NCBI RefSeq assembly: GCF_001467535.1
Contig: NZ_LNZC01000027.1
Coordinates: 294,948 to 358,947 of the forward strand
DNA: 64,000 nucleotides
Reading direction: 5' to 3'
Source of the DNA: Legionella worsleiensis
GTDB taxonomy: Bacteria; Pseudomonadota; Gammaproteobacteria; Legionellales; Legionellaceae
The notes beneath the pieces are model-generated. The model was not told where the DNA came from. It saw only the letters and a list, made by a program, of their open reading frames with translations, and ran no database searches. Below are positions 1 through 8,181 of the stretch, in pieces. Made by a program: the position numbers and the translations under genes. Numbering within the stretch: position 1 is the stretch's first letter; every line of letters starts with the position of its first letter.

Positions 1-537
1 TAGTTGCGGCAGATAAGAACCTAAACCTGAGTCAAGTACAGCGACTAAAACAGCTTCAGCATCATCTGGGCTTGTTACTTCTGCATTTTTACATAAAGAA
101 GACAGATAAGTACCCTGTCTCTTTTGGCATGCGGTTATGAGTACTTTGGCACTGACGCACATCCCTCTGATATTTAACAGTTGCGGCAGATAAGAACCTA
201 AACCTGAGTCAAGTACAGCGACTAAAACAGCTTCTGCATCATCTGGCCTTGTTATTTCCGCTTTTTTGCATAAAGCAGGCAAATAAGTACCCTGTCCTTT
301 TTTGCATGCGCTTATGAGTACCTTGGCGCTGACGCAGATTTCTGCCTGATTAAGTACTTGCGGAAGATAGGATGCGTATCCTGAATTGATTAATGATACC
401 AAGAAAGTCTCTTGATTCAGGTTAAGGGATGCAAGCCATTCTGATGCTTGTGATGGATTTTTTTTAGCCAGGTTAAGATAGTCATTTATTTGTGTGGCAG
501 TTAGTCGAACTTCGTACTTAATTTCTTCAAACGTCAC
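1..537 (-). CDS. Partial protein with tandem 59-residue repeats (C-terminus off the left edge)
   Basis: The frame is open from a GTG at 537 to the window edge, so only the N-terminal 179 residues are seen. After a short N-terminal region it has tandem units of 59 residues (177 bp), each ending in SYLPQ and containing CVSAKVLI near the start and PDDAEAVLVAVLDSGLG near the end. The boundary recurs at about 358, 181 and 4. The last two units are close at the DNA level, which points to recent duplication. GGGG lies 6 bases before the GTG, and TATAAT (minus strand) lies at 578-583. I recognise no family. Repeat proteins of this kind are common among Legionella secreted substrates, but that role is inference. 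Confidence 0.6.
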   Translation of the reverse strand, partial: MTFEEIKYEVRLTATQINDYLNLAKKNPSQASEWLASLNLNQETFLVSLINSGYASYLPQVLNQAEICVSAKVLISACKKGQGTYLPALCKKAEITRPDDAEAVLVAVLDSGLGSYLPQLLNIRGMCVSAKVLITACQKRQGTYLSSLCKNAEVTSPDDAEAVLVAVLDSGLGSYLPQL

Positions 538-577
538 GGCATGCCCCAATAAAAGCAGATAGTTTAATATTAAGCCA

Positions 578-583
578 TTATAT
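578..583 (-). promoter_or_regulatory. Putative -10 box for the left-edge repeat protein
   Basis: TATAAT reads on the minus strand about 40 bases upstream of the GTG start at 537. The -35 region about 17 bases further upstream is poor, so this is a suggestion only. Confidence 0.35.
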
Positions 584-779
584 CTTGCGTATCCGGTAAA
601 GTCTACCAGCCCCTAAACTGCTAAAAAACTGCCGTAAAAAGTGATGGGAACCAAGCCATGGCTCTATAATTATTGGCTGAAATATGGTTTCAAATTATCA
701 ATTTGTTCTAAAAAAGTTTATCGCTTTTGTACTAAAAATATTTTGTATCCTGACCCAGGCAATGATTTAATACGTTTTA

Positions 780-818
780 TCAACAGATACAAATATGTTT
801 TATAGCCTTATCTGTTGA
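780..818. promoter_or_regulatory. 10-bp inverted repeat upstream of the 921 gene
   Basis: TCAACAGATA (780-789) is mirrored by TATCTGTTGA (809-818) with 19 bases between. It lies in the 383-bp divergent intergenic region (538-920), about 100 bases before the GTG at 921. It could be a dimeric operator or a hairpin; no T-run follows. Apart from this and the -10 box at 578, I see nothing else in the gap. Confidence 0.35.
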
Positions 819-920
819 GACACATCATTACTATTATGCGCAATAATCGTAAACTGGAAATGCTTTAGTTCAGATCGATGTGTAAAGTAAAAAAATGATA
901 TTTAAATCAAGGAGAGTGTT

Positions 921-1754
921 GTGGGTAAATTAAATGTTGAAGGAATGGCCGCACTTAAAGTGGAGAGGGATAAGCAAAAAGAACGATTGAACTCACTAAT
1001 TTCAGGTCATTTTGATATCAATAATGCGGAGCAAATGCGTCAACTAAAAGGATACATCGATGATTTTGAATACAATGTGAATTTGATGTATGTTTACCAG
1101 GCTTTAAGTAATGGCCTAAAAGCTTGGGGAAGTTCTTGTATAATCGCCCTATTTTTACCCATACCTGATTTTATTAATCCTATCTTGTCCGCATGTCTGT
1201 ATTTCGGTATTGCCGGTTTTATTCTGGAACGTTACAGTGTTTCTGATTTCGGCAATCAACTGATTGAAATGGAAAAACTTTATAACTGGTGCTTAAAAAA
1301 TGGCAATCCAAAATACGACGATCATCTGGATAATACCGCAAAGTTACTGAACCCGGATATTCAAAAAATGATTCAATTAATGGCGCCCCTATGCCCCACT
1401 GAATTTATGATAGCCTGGCCCAAAGAAACAGAGAGAGCTCACGAGAGTTCACACTATTTATCAAGTGCCTTTTCAATGGGCTATTCTCTAATTTCATCAC
1501 CCTTTTCCCTTTTTTCATCAGCATCAAGACCTGACGGTAATCAACAAATCGCCCTGAGGGATTTAAAAATCAGTGTTGAAACCCGAAGTCTGGATCGCAG
1601 CAGCTACACAGGATTCAAACAGGCAATAGACTATTTTATGACGACTATGGCCAACACCGATTATAAAGCATTGTTATGGTCAAAATGGGATGATTTAAAG
1701 ACAGTGGCCCCAGAGCCTGTCGCTCACTTGCTAAATACACACAAAATGAGTTAA
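921..1754 (+). CDS. Hypothetical protein with a central membrane hairpin
   Basis: 277 residues from a GTG start with GGAG six bases upstream. A charged N-terminal helix (residues 1-60) is followed by two closely spaced hydrophobic stretches at about 68-82 and 85-103 that look like a membrane hairpin, then a soluble C-terminal half. There is no signal peptide and I recognise no family. Its place beside the repeat protein and the tandem paralogues suggests an accessory, possibly Dot/Icm-related locus, but nothing in the sequence proves translocation. The next gene's ribosome binding site begins about 60 bases after the stop. Confidence 0.65.
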   Translation: MGKLNVEGMAALKVERDKQKERLNSLISGHFDINNAEQMRQLKGYIDDFEYNVNLMYVYQALSNGLKAWGSSCIIALFLPIPDFINPILSACLYFGIAGFILERYSVSDFGNQLIEMEKLYNWCLKNGNPKYDDHLDNTAKLLNPDIQKMIQLMAPLCPTEFMIAWPKETERAHESSHYLSSAFSMGYSLISSPFSLFSSASRPDGNQQIALRDLKISVETRSLDRSSYTGFKQAIDYFMTTMANTDYKALLWSKWDDLKTVAPEPVAHLLNTHKMS

Positions 1755-1829
1755 AATTAACCCGATCGATTTATTTTGAGTCGTTCGGGTGTCCACTTGC
1801 CTGGATCCAGTCTTTTTGAGGATTTTGAT

Positions 1830-2810
1830 ATGCCATCTGTTTTTTCCAGTAAAGAGTTACTTGATAAAAAGTACAAACGCTTATTCCTGAACAGATTATA
1901 CATTGCGACAAAATTTAAAAATTACCTGTCTGCTCGTTTTAAGATCATAATTACAGAAAAACAACTAAAAGAACTATTTCTCAATCAGCCAAGCAAAATA
2001 AGCGAATTTTTAGCCCAAAAAAATGAGGAAAGCCCTATTCGTTTTTTTGGAGACTCAGAGCATAGCCACCCTCGCGACGCTCAAATTAGACTTATAGACC
2101 GATTAGTATTGGACAGCGTCCACGCTGAAATAACAGCCATTATTCTTACTCAGTTCATTAAAGAATATTACCAAAACCAGGATGCAATTGATAAAGAATG
2201 GAGTGATGAGATTCAAAGCGATTCAGCGGGTGATTCTACGTCTAATATGGCAATCATACTAAAGGCAATTACCTTGTATAAAGACAGAGTTTTTCAAGAC
2301 CTGGTTTTTTCTGATGGGGACTGTATCTCTCTTTTTGATTTTGACGGGAGATGCATCAACCCAAACCGTACTGTTTTTAAAAATTGGCTTCCCAAGCCGG
2401 GCAAAAAATTATTTTTTGAATGGGAGCCAGTTGCTTATTTAAGCGCTGTAACAGTATTCAGTTGTTTAATCGCCACTATTATGTATTGGCCCTCATTGTT
2501 ATTAGGACCCATAGGATGGAGCGTTGCTTTACCTTTATTGCTTACCGCAGCGGCTGTTGCGGCAGTAGGTTTAACGACATTTTTGATTTGTAGAATAATT
2601 ATTGGAAATAAGGAGCAAGCAAACTCAAAGGAACACGTCACTTCCTCTTCCACTGAAATGATATTAGACAACCTCCCCTCCTCCTCGGTCGCACCCAAAA
2701 CAGAACCCCAAGCACTGCCACCTACCGCTGGATATAAAGGGTTATTTGTTCCGATCTCCCACAATGTAGATGAAGAGAATACGCCAACACAATCTAACTC
2801 CTTAACCTAG
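1830..2810 (+). CDS. Two-TM accessory protein, copy A of a tandem paralogous pair
   Basis: 326 residues. The frame opens at a TTG at 1776, but the ATG at 1830 is preferred: GAGGA lies seven bases before it, and the following sequence (MPSVFSSKELLDKKYKRLF) aligns from residue 1 with the next gene. An N-terminal helical domain contains FFGD and DAQIRLIDRLVLDS, and two hydrophobic stretches lie at about 202-222 and 229-258. The tail is Ser/Pro-rich and polar. No signal peptide and no recognised family. The layout (cytosolic domain, membrane hairpin, disordered C-terminus) resembles many Legionella translocated proteins; that is inference. Confidence 0.65.
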   Translation: MPSVFSSKELLDKKYKRLFLNRLYIATKFKNYLSARFKIIITEKQLKELFLNQPSKISEFLAQKNEESPIRFFGDSEHSHPRDAQIRLIDRLVLDSVHAEITAIILTQFIKEYYQNQDAIDKEWSDEIQSDSAGDSTSNMAIILKAITLYKDRVFQDLVFSDGDCISLFDFDGRCINPNRTVFKNWLPKPGKKLFFEWEPVAYLSAVTVFSCLIATIMYWPSLLLGPIGWSVALPLLLTAAAVAAVGLTTFLICRIIIGNKEQANSKEHVTSSSTEMILDNLPSSSVAPKTEPQALPPTAGYKGLFVPISHNVDEENTPTQSNSLT

Positions 2811-2837
2811 ATTTTCATCTATCTGTAATCGTCTCCT

Positions 2838-2870
2838 CTCTCCATAAACACTTTTCGTGATTATGGAGAG
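2838..2870 (+). terminator. Hairpin after copy A
   Basis: CTCTCCATAA (2838-2847) pairs perfectly with TTATGGAGAG (2861-2870) over a 13-base loop just after the stop at 2810. No T-run follows, so it may be an RNA-stability hairpin or a weak terminator. Confidence 0.4.
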
Positions 2871-3107
2871 GGAATAAATAGAGAAATATGCTTATGGAAC
2901 TTCTTTTGTAATATCAAAAAGTCAAACCTGGGATATGGCTATTTGATCCAAAGCAACTCAAAACAATATGAACACTCCATAACAAAAAAAGATCTGTGCA
3001 ATAACCTCCTTGCCAAACAAACACAAAGTGAGTTAATATGAACCGGAACGTTTAAATTAAAATCGGTCAGTTGTTCGTTTGCTTGTGTATTTTTTTAGGA
3101 TTTTCAA

Positions 3108-4130
3108 ATGCCATCTATTTTTGCCAGTAAAGACTTGCTTGATAAAGAATATAAACGCCTATTTCTGGACAGATTATCCAGTGTAACAAAATTTAAAGAT
3201 TGCCTGGCTGCTCGCTATGATAAAACAAGCATTACAGACTTTGAGCTTCAAGATCTGTTTTTAGACTATCATAGTAAAATAAATGAGTTTATCGGGACAA
3301 AAAATGAGAGCCGCATTGTTCATTTTTTTGGAGATTTTACTCGTAATGACACTCGTGATACCCAAATAAGACGTATAGACAAATTAGTGCTGGACAGCAT
3401 TCACTTTGAAATAACCGGCACACTACTTACTCAATTCATTGCGGAATACAACGAAAATCAGGAGGCGATTGACCAGGAATGGAGTAGTGAGATTAATGTC
3501 GATACCGATGATGATTTAGACATCAAAAAGGCGCTCATACAAAATGCCATTTCATCAAATAAAGACAGAGTTTTTAATGATTTAATCTTTCCTGAAACAA
3601 ATGAAACGATATCCCTTTTTGATTGTGATGGTGAACGCATCATTCCAGATCCCAATGTTTTTAAAAATTGGCTGCGCCAGCCTGAGGCACAAAAAACTAA
3701 AACAGTTCCTAATAACATGCATGCAATTGCAGAGGATATGCCCAAATATCAGCCTAAGAAAAAATCAGAATTATTAACCAATGGCTCGGTATTTGCCTTT
3801 GCTTTCTTATCAATAATAGCTCTATCATGCGCATTTATACTGTCTGGTGGATCGATTATTTTTGCAGCCCCATTACCCGTGTTGCTTGTTATGATGATAC
3901 CCTGGATTTGTGATGAAGCTAATGGCAAAAACCAGCAAAAAAAATCAGAGGAACGCTTGGCAAATTCATCTACTGGAATGATGCTTGGTAGCCTCCCCTG
4001 CAACGCATCCAAAGCGATGTCTAAACCGCAGCCACCTGCTTCTGGCTCCAAAGAGTTATTTGTTCGAAACGATCAGAAGGCAGAGCATGATAATACACAA
4101 ACACAATCAGAGCAGCTCCGTCCCGGTTAA
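3108..4130 (+). CDS. Two-TM accessory protein, copy B of the tandem pair
   Basis: 340 residues from an ATG with AGGA seven bases upstream. It is clearly homologous to the preceding gene over the first 200 residues: MPS.F.SK.LLDK.YKRLFL.RL, a shared FFGD block, RRIDKLVLDS, KDRVF, SLFD and VFKNWL. The C-terminal parts diverge, with a different pair of hydrophobic segments at about 226-268 and a different polar tail. The upstream ribosome-binding region is also conserved, so the duplication included the translation start. Function unknown. Confidence 0.65.
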   Translation: MPSIFASKDLLDKEYKRLFLDRLSSVTKFKDCLAARYDKTSITDFELQDLFLDYHSKINEFIGTKNESRIVHFFGDFTRNDTRDTQIRRIDKLVLDSIHFEITGTLLTQFIAEYNENQEAIDQEWSSEINVDTDDDLDIKKALIQNAISSNKDRVFNDLIFPETNETISLFDCDGERIIPDPNVFKNWLRQPEAQKTKTVPNNMHAIAEDMPKYQPKKKSELLTNGSVFAFAFLSIIALSCAFILSGGSIIFAAPLPVLLVMMIPWICDEANGKNQQKKSEERLANSSTGMMLGSLPCNASKAMSKPQPPASGSKELFVRNDQKAEHDNTQTQSEQLRPG

Positions 4131-4162
4131 ATAGTTCCCTTCTCCCGCCTAAAAAAATGCTC

Positions 4163-4191
4163 GTGTACCTGGTATACACTCCGTTTTTTTT
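4163..4191 (+). terminator. Possible terminator after copy B
   Basis: GTGTA (4163-4167) pairs with TACAC (4175-4179), followed a few bases later by an uninterrupted T-run. It lies about 30 bases after the stop at 4130. The stem is short, so confidence is limited. Confidence 0.4.
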
Positions 4192-4277
4192 ATACGGGAG
4201 ATAGGGCAACCTGGGAAATTATTTTTATGATCATTACTGTGTTTTGTCACCATCCATCGGTTTTCCTATAAAATACA

Positions 4278-4301
4278 CCCTTCTCCCTTGAGGGAGAAGG
4301 G
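4278..4301. repeat. REP-like palindrome
   Basis: CCCTTCTCCC-TTGA-GGGAGAAGGG is a perfect 10-bp stem with a 4-base loop, followed by a G-rich tail (TTGGGGATGAGGG). It sits in the 409-bp gap between copy B and the FlgE-like gene. The form matches the dispersed REP-type palindromes seen in many proteobacteria. The rest of the gap shows nothing I can support. Confidence 0.6.
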
Positions 4302-4539
4302 TTGGGGATGAGGGTAGTTCAATAAATTTTATTCAGTGATTTGTAAAATTCTGTCTTCTCTCCCTGTATGTTATGAAAAACCTCGTAATTCCAGATTCGT
4401 CACACTCAATTCATTCAGCCCGCTTTCTTGCTAAACCGCTTTTATTCGATTATCGAAGTCTTATTTATTTACTTGACTAAAAGAATAGAAATACAATGTT
4501 TTTGAAGAAGTATTTTCCAAACTTTTAAAAGGATTTAAA

Positions 4540-5481
4540 ATGCGTATTAAAACTATTCTAATTTCTGTTGCGCTGCTTTTTGTAACGCCCCTATATGCGA
4601 GCACTCTTTTTAACTTAACTTCAGAACCGGTTATTTTTTATCAATGCCCTATATCAATCACAAATAACCCCTTCGATCTTGCCTTATCGAATGGAGGCTA
4701 TTTTGTTGTATCTCCTAATAAAAAAAAGGGAGAACTGCTGTTTACTCGTGTAGGTCAAATGTACTTGGACAAAAACAACTATTTTCGCATCAATGATAAC
4801 AATTATTTGCTGGCAATAACAAAAAAACCAGATACGAACCAACTCCAAAAATTAAAAATCCCAACAAAAAATCTACCGGCCAAAGCAACCAGTAAAATTC
4901 ATTTTATAATTAATTTCCCCGCATTGCTTACGGATACTGATGAGTACAGACACTCCTTAACGATCTATGATTCTTTATCCAGTAGCCATGTATTAACCAT
5001 TAAATCAGCCAGAATTACCGCAAATTCCTGGCAAATTCGTGTCTTTATTGATGACGTAGAGCGAGATATGGGAACGTTGAGCTTCAATACATCAGGATTG
5101 CTAAGTACACAAGAAGGGTTAAATCATGTTCCATGGCCAACACCGTACGGCATGAAACAGCTTAAAATAGATTTTAAAACAAGCACCCAATACGCCAGTC
5201 CTTATAATGTTCAACTAGCCGAGAGGAACGGTTATAGTTCGGGAATTGTAGTAGGTGCAAGCATTACAGAAGATGGAGCAATTTCTTTAATTTACTCAAA
5301 CGGTCAATACAGATTATTAAAACATCGTATTGCTGTTGCCTTGTTTGCTAATCCAGAATTTTTAGAACGTGTTAATCCCGCATCATTCAGACCTACTGAA
5401 AAATCCGGCCAGGCAATGATTCATTGGAGCAATAGCGAGAAAAACGTAGTAAGCGGTCTTTTGGAAACTGACTGTACTTAA
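4540..5481 (+). CDS. Sec-exported, truncated flagellar hook (FlgE)-like protein
   Basis: 313 residues; AGGA lies six bases before the ATG. Residues 1-20 are a classic signal peptide (positive start, hydrophobic core, PLYA-S). From residue 42 the protein follows FlgE: NPFDLALSNGGYFVV, then LFTRVGQMYLDKNNYF, TIYDSLSSSHVL with ITANSWQIRVF, LSFNTSGLL, and the late block from QLKIDFKTSTQYASPYNV through YSNGQYRLL to VALFANPEFL and FRPTEKSGQAMI. The N-terminal D0 helix (SGLNAAxxxL...SNNIANxxTxGFK) and the C-terminal D0 helix are both missing. Only two cysteines exist, C36 and C312, one near each end, so a disulfide is possible. It is an orphan with no flagellar neighbours. The homology is solid; the role is unknown. 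Confidence 0.75.
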   Translation: MRIKTILISVALLFVTPLYASTLFNLTSEPVIFYQCPISITNNPFDLALSNGGYFVVSPNKKKGELLFTRVGQMYLDKNNYFRINDNNYLLAITKKPDTNQLQKLKIPTKNLPAKATSKIHFIINFPALLTDTDEYRHSLTIYDSLSSSHVLTIKSARITANSWQIRVFIDDVERDMGTLSFNTSGLLSTQEGLNHVPWPTPYGMKQLKIDFKTSTQYASPYNVQLAERNGYSSGIVVGASITEDGAISLIYSNGQYRLLKHRIAVALFANPEFLERVNPASFRPTEKSGQAMIHWSNSEKNVVSGLLETDCT

Positions 5482-5512
5482 AATTAATGCGCTAATCGCA
5501 AATCAAACGTTT

Positions 5513-5540
5513 AAGCCACCGAAGTTAGGGTGGCTTTTAT
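5513..5540 (+). terminator. Rho-independent terminator of the FlgE-like gene
   Basis: AAGCCACC (5513-5520) pairs with GGTGGCTT (5529-5536) over an 8-base loop and runs into TTTATT, 32 bases after the stop at 5481. Confidence 0.7.
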
Positions 5541-5740
5541 TAAGCTGCTCCGCCTAAATACCTACCAACTCGACTGTTCCTAAAGCATGAGCATTAAACA
5601 TGGTTTGTTTTTTATTTAATCTGGAACTATCATCTAATTTTATTCAGAAAAGAAAAATGCGTTAAATTATTGCATTATTACGCACAAAACATTCAGTTCA
5701 GGATATAATCAAAGGAATTACCCTGAATAATAGATAACCC

Positions 5741-6172
5741 ATGCAGCAATTCAACAAAGCGAGACGGGATTTACCGAACAGTGATAACGAGTTATTCGAG
5801 TTAAATCAGTTTCCTTTATTCGATAAAGAACAAGCCATTAAAAATTGCGGTAACGAATCCATTTTACTCGAGTTAGTTACTTTAATGGCGTTAAAACAAA
5901 TACCTGAAGATTTGGAACATATCAAAACGGCTTTTCAAGAACAGGATTACTCTTTAGTTGAACGCATTGCTCATAAAATCAAGAGTGGTGCTATGTATCT
6001 TGGTACAACACGTATGAAATTTGCCTGCCAATATGTTGAGCGTTATCGAAAATCAGGTGAGGATCAGTTATTCGCTCAACTTTATAGCCAAGCAGTTAAG
6101 GTGATTGAAGAAACCGAGCGCTTTCTTACGGATTGGCTTGAAAAATATACGCCTCTTAACGAAGAAATATAA
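5741..6172 (+). CDS. HPt-domain phosphotransfer protein
   Basis: 143 residues. A helical domain carries the HPt signature ERIAHKIKSGAMYLG, with the phospho-accepting histidine at about residue 78 followed by K, SG and A as in the HxxKG(S/A) motif; a second helix (RMKFACQYVERYRKSG) fits the four-helix bundle. There is no kinase or receiver domain, so it should pass phosphate between a hybrid kinase and a response regulator encoded elsewhere. The ribosome binding site is weak. It converges on the SET-domain gene with a 31-bp gap. The partner cannot be named from this window. Confidence 0.75.
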   Translation: MQQFNKARRDLPNSDNELFELNQFPLFDKEQAIKNCGNESILLELVTLMALKQIPEDLEHIKTAFQEQDYSLVERIAHKIKSGAMYLGTTRMKFACQYVERYRKSGEDQLFAQLYSQAVKVIEETERFLTDWLEKYTPLNEEI

Positions 6173-6203
6173 GTTTTTTAATCTTCAAGCAGGAATAAAG
6201 AGA

Positions 6204-7349
6204 TTAGGGAGACATCAGATGCAAGCCACCCATCAGCACACTTATCACCAGGATGATCAGCATCATTCTCAGTTGCAGATACCTTTGCGCTTTTAAAACA
6301 CCATTTTCAGCCATTACTCGCAGATGCATTCTTTTTTTTATGGCCATGGTTCCATAACAATACCTGTTTTTTCTGTATTTTTTGAATGTCACTGGTGCTG
6401 ATTTATGAAAGTACAAAGGCCCATAATCTACAAGGAGTTGCTCACCAGGTATAATATCCCGTGTTGCCTTACACACAATAAAGGATATTCCGTTTACCGT
6501 GTGAATCCAGTGCTTTGAATTTGCAAAAAGGTGTACAGATGATCGTGACGATGCGTTTGCATCAGGATTTGGAGCATGATTAATAAACCGAGTGATATTT
6601 CCATAATACCGTGCGTCAAGAATCATGTTCAGACAGTCATCATCAGGTTTGAATGCATAACTTAAAAAAGTCGGTAATCGAACGTGTTTTACTCCAGCAT
6701 AAATGCCAATAAAGTCATCTTGTTTTATTGGTTGTTTACAAAACACACCAAATCCTACCACGGGGCTAATATAACGTAATTCCAAGCGGGAAAGATCTGC
6801 TGGATTTTTAAAAAATGCATCAAAAGAATCGTGAAGAAAATAAAGCGCATCACCGTTTACTAATGAGGGAAGATCGACCATTGTAAAGGTATCATCAATA
6901 ATTAAGTCGTCTGAATAATTAAAAGGGGCTTTAAGAAAGGCACTGATCATTCTATTTAACTGTGGAATTGTAATAGACTCAGTTGCAGAATGCTCCTCAT
7001 TTATTGAAATATTCAGGGTATCAGGGATTTTTTGCTGCGCATAATTCACGGATGGATTTATTTTAAAAACACATAAATGAGGATGCTCTGTGTGAAGCAA
7101 CGTTTTGTAGACAAAAATAGCAGAATAAAATAACTCTTCAACACAACTGTATTCATAATGATAAACAGAATCTCTTGAGGGAGTAAAAGGCTCTGATAAA
7201 AGAGGATGACTGAAATCGGAACACTTAAAAAAATCCGCAAGCATCATTTCTCGATTATCAGAAAAGAGGCACATTCTCGTATCAAGATTAATCGCAACCT
7301 GACTATCTTCACCATCAGAATTACAATTCGTAAGAGTAAGCGAAACCAA
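6204..7349 (-). CDS. SET-domain protein with C-terminal membrane anchor
   Basis: 381 residues from a TTG at 7349, supported by GGGAG five bases upstream. Residues 1-185 are unassigned. A SET domain spans about 190-312: GFGVFCKQPIKQDDFIGIYAG (in pieces, 199-219) is the first motif, RFINHAPNP (254-262) matches the RFINHSCxPN cofactor-binding block, and PGEQLLVDYG (301-310) is the GExLxxDYG catalytic block. NHA replaces the usual NHS. Residues 361-377 form one hydrophobic helix at the extreme C-terminus, as in tail-anchored proteins. SET proteins methylate lysines, and L. pneumophila has a different SET effector (RomA/LegAS4). Whether this one is translocated is unknown. Confidence 0.75.
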   Translation of the reverse strand: MVSLTLTNCNSDGEDSQVAINLDTRMCLFSDNREMMLADFFKCSDFSHPLLSEPFTPSRDSVYHYEYSCVEELFYSAIFVYKTLLHTEHPHLCVFKINPSVNYAQQKIPDTLNISINEEHSATESITIPQLNRMISAFLKAPFNYSDDLIIDDTFTMVDLPSLVNGDALYFLHDSFDAFFKNPADLSRLELRYISPVVGFGVFCKQPIKQDDFIGIYAGVKHVRLPTFLSYAFKPDDDCLNMILDARYYGNITRFINHAPNPDANASSRSSVHLFANSKHWIHTVNGISFIVCKATRDIIPGEQLLVDYGPLYFHKSAPVTFKKYRKNRYCYGTMAIKKRMHLRVMAENGVLKAQRYLQLRMMLIILVISVLMGGLHLMSP

Positions 7350-7440
7350 TTAAGCTCCCGATTTAATCAATTAAGTGCGCATCAAGACAATCTTTAACGA
7401 CATGGCTGAACTCTGCTGATTACTATCAGAGCACCCTTAA

Positions 7441-8181
7441 TCACTCACTGGGCAAGGAGGCTATAAATTCAGTCACTTGTTTCGGTGTTAATTCATAGGT
7501 CTGCCCTCGGGTAAGAAATCGGGGCATGGAAAGCATTCCATAGCGAATACGAATCAAGCGGCTTACTTCCAGTCCCTGTGATTCCCAAAGTCTTCTGACT
7601 TCTCTGTTTCTCCCTTCGTTTAAAGTGACATGATACCAGCTGTTAGTACCCTCACCACCACGAAATTCAATTTTGGTAAACTGAGCCATCCCATCGTCCA
7701 GAGTAACGCCTTTTTGTAAATTAGCCAATGCCTCAGGACTAACTTGCCCATGTACTCTCACGGCATACTCTCGCTCCAAGCCGTATTTGGGATGCATGAG
7801 CTTATTAGCTAATTCGCCATCATTGGTAAAAATCAATAATCCTGATGTATTGAGATCCAACCGGCCGACCTGAACCCAACGTCCCTGACGCAAATGAGGT
7901 AAATTATCAAATACGGTTTTATCAAATTTAGGATCATGCCGGCTGGAGATTTCACCAACAGGCTTGTGGTATAGCAATATTCGCGTATTTTGTTTGATCT
8001 TTAGTGGATTGGGAATCAGTTTTCCTTTAACCGTTATTTTATCAAGAGGTCCGGCTGAATCACCTAACTTGACAGACTGACCATTAACCTGAACCCAGCC
8101 ATTTTCTATCCAGCGCTCCATTTCCCTGCGCGACCCAAGTCCAGCCTGACTTAATATTTTTTGTAACCGTTCATTGCTCAT
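7441..8181 (-). CDS. rluB: 23S rRNA pseudouridine synthase, RluB type
   Basis: 246 residues. An N-terminal S4 RNA-binding domain (ERLQKILSQAGLGSRREME, residues 4-22) is followed by the RsuA/RluB catalytic domain with GRLDLNTSGLLIFTNDG, which contains the catalytic aspartate, then NEGRNREVRRLWESQGLEV. The family modifies a uridine in the peptidyl-transferase region of 23S rRNA. It is the last gene of trpS-scpA-scpB-rluB and its ATG overlaps the scpB stop. RluB is preferred to RsuA or RluE on N-terminal resemblance and on its usual linkage to scpAB. Confidence 0.88.
   Translation of the reverse strand: MSNERLQKILSQAGLGSRREMERWIENGWVQVNGQSVKLGDSAGPLDKITVKGKLIPNPLKIKQNTRILLYHKPVGEISSRHDPKFDKTVFDNLPHLRQGRWVQVGRLDLNTSGLLIFTNDGELANKLMHPKYGLEREYAVRVHGQVSPEALANLQKGVTLDDGMAQFTKIEFRGGEGTNSWYHVTLNEGRNREVRRLWESQGLEVSRLIRIRYGMLSMPRFLTRGQTYELTPKQVTEFIASLPSE

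Noticed and set aside
1-537. CRISPR array, because of the regular 177-bp repeats
   Set aside because: The repeats are coding, in frame, and have no spacers.
555-574. CTTAATATT half-site on the minus strand, resembling a PmrA box
   Set aside because: Only one half matches, and it lies downstream of the apparent -10 box, where an activator site is not expected.
882-891. GTAAAGTAAA upstream of the 921 gene, resembling CpxR sites
   Set aside because: The spacing is wrong for GTAAA-N6-GTAAA and AT-rich DNA gives such matches by chance.
2435-4209. Several minus-strand open frames of 60-110 codons
   Set aside because: They are antisense to the tandem paralogues, which have good ribosome binding sites and align to each other.
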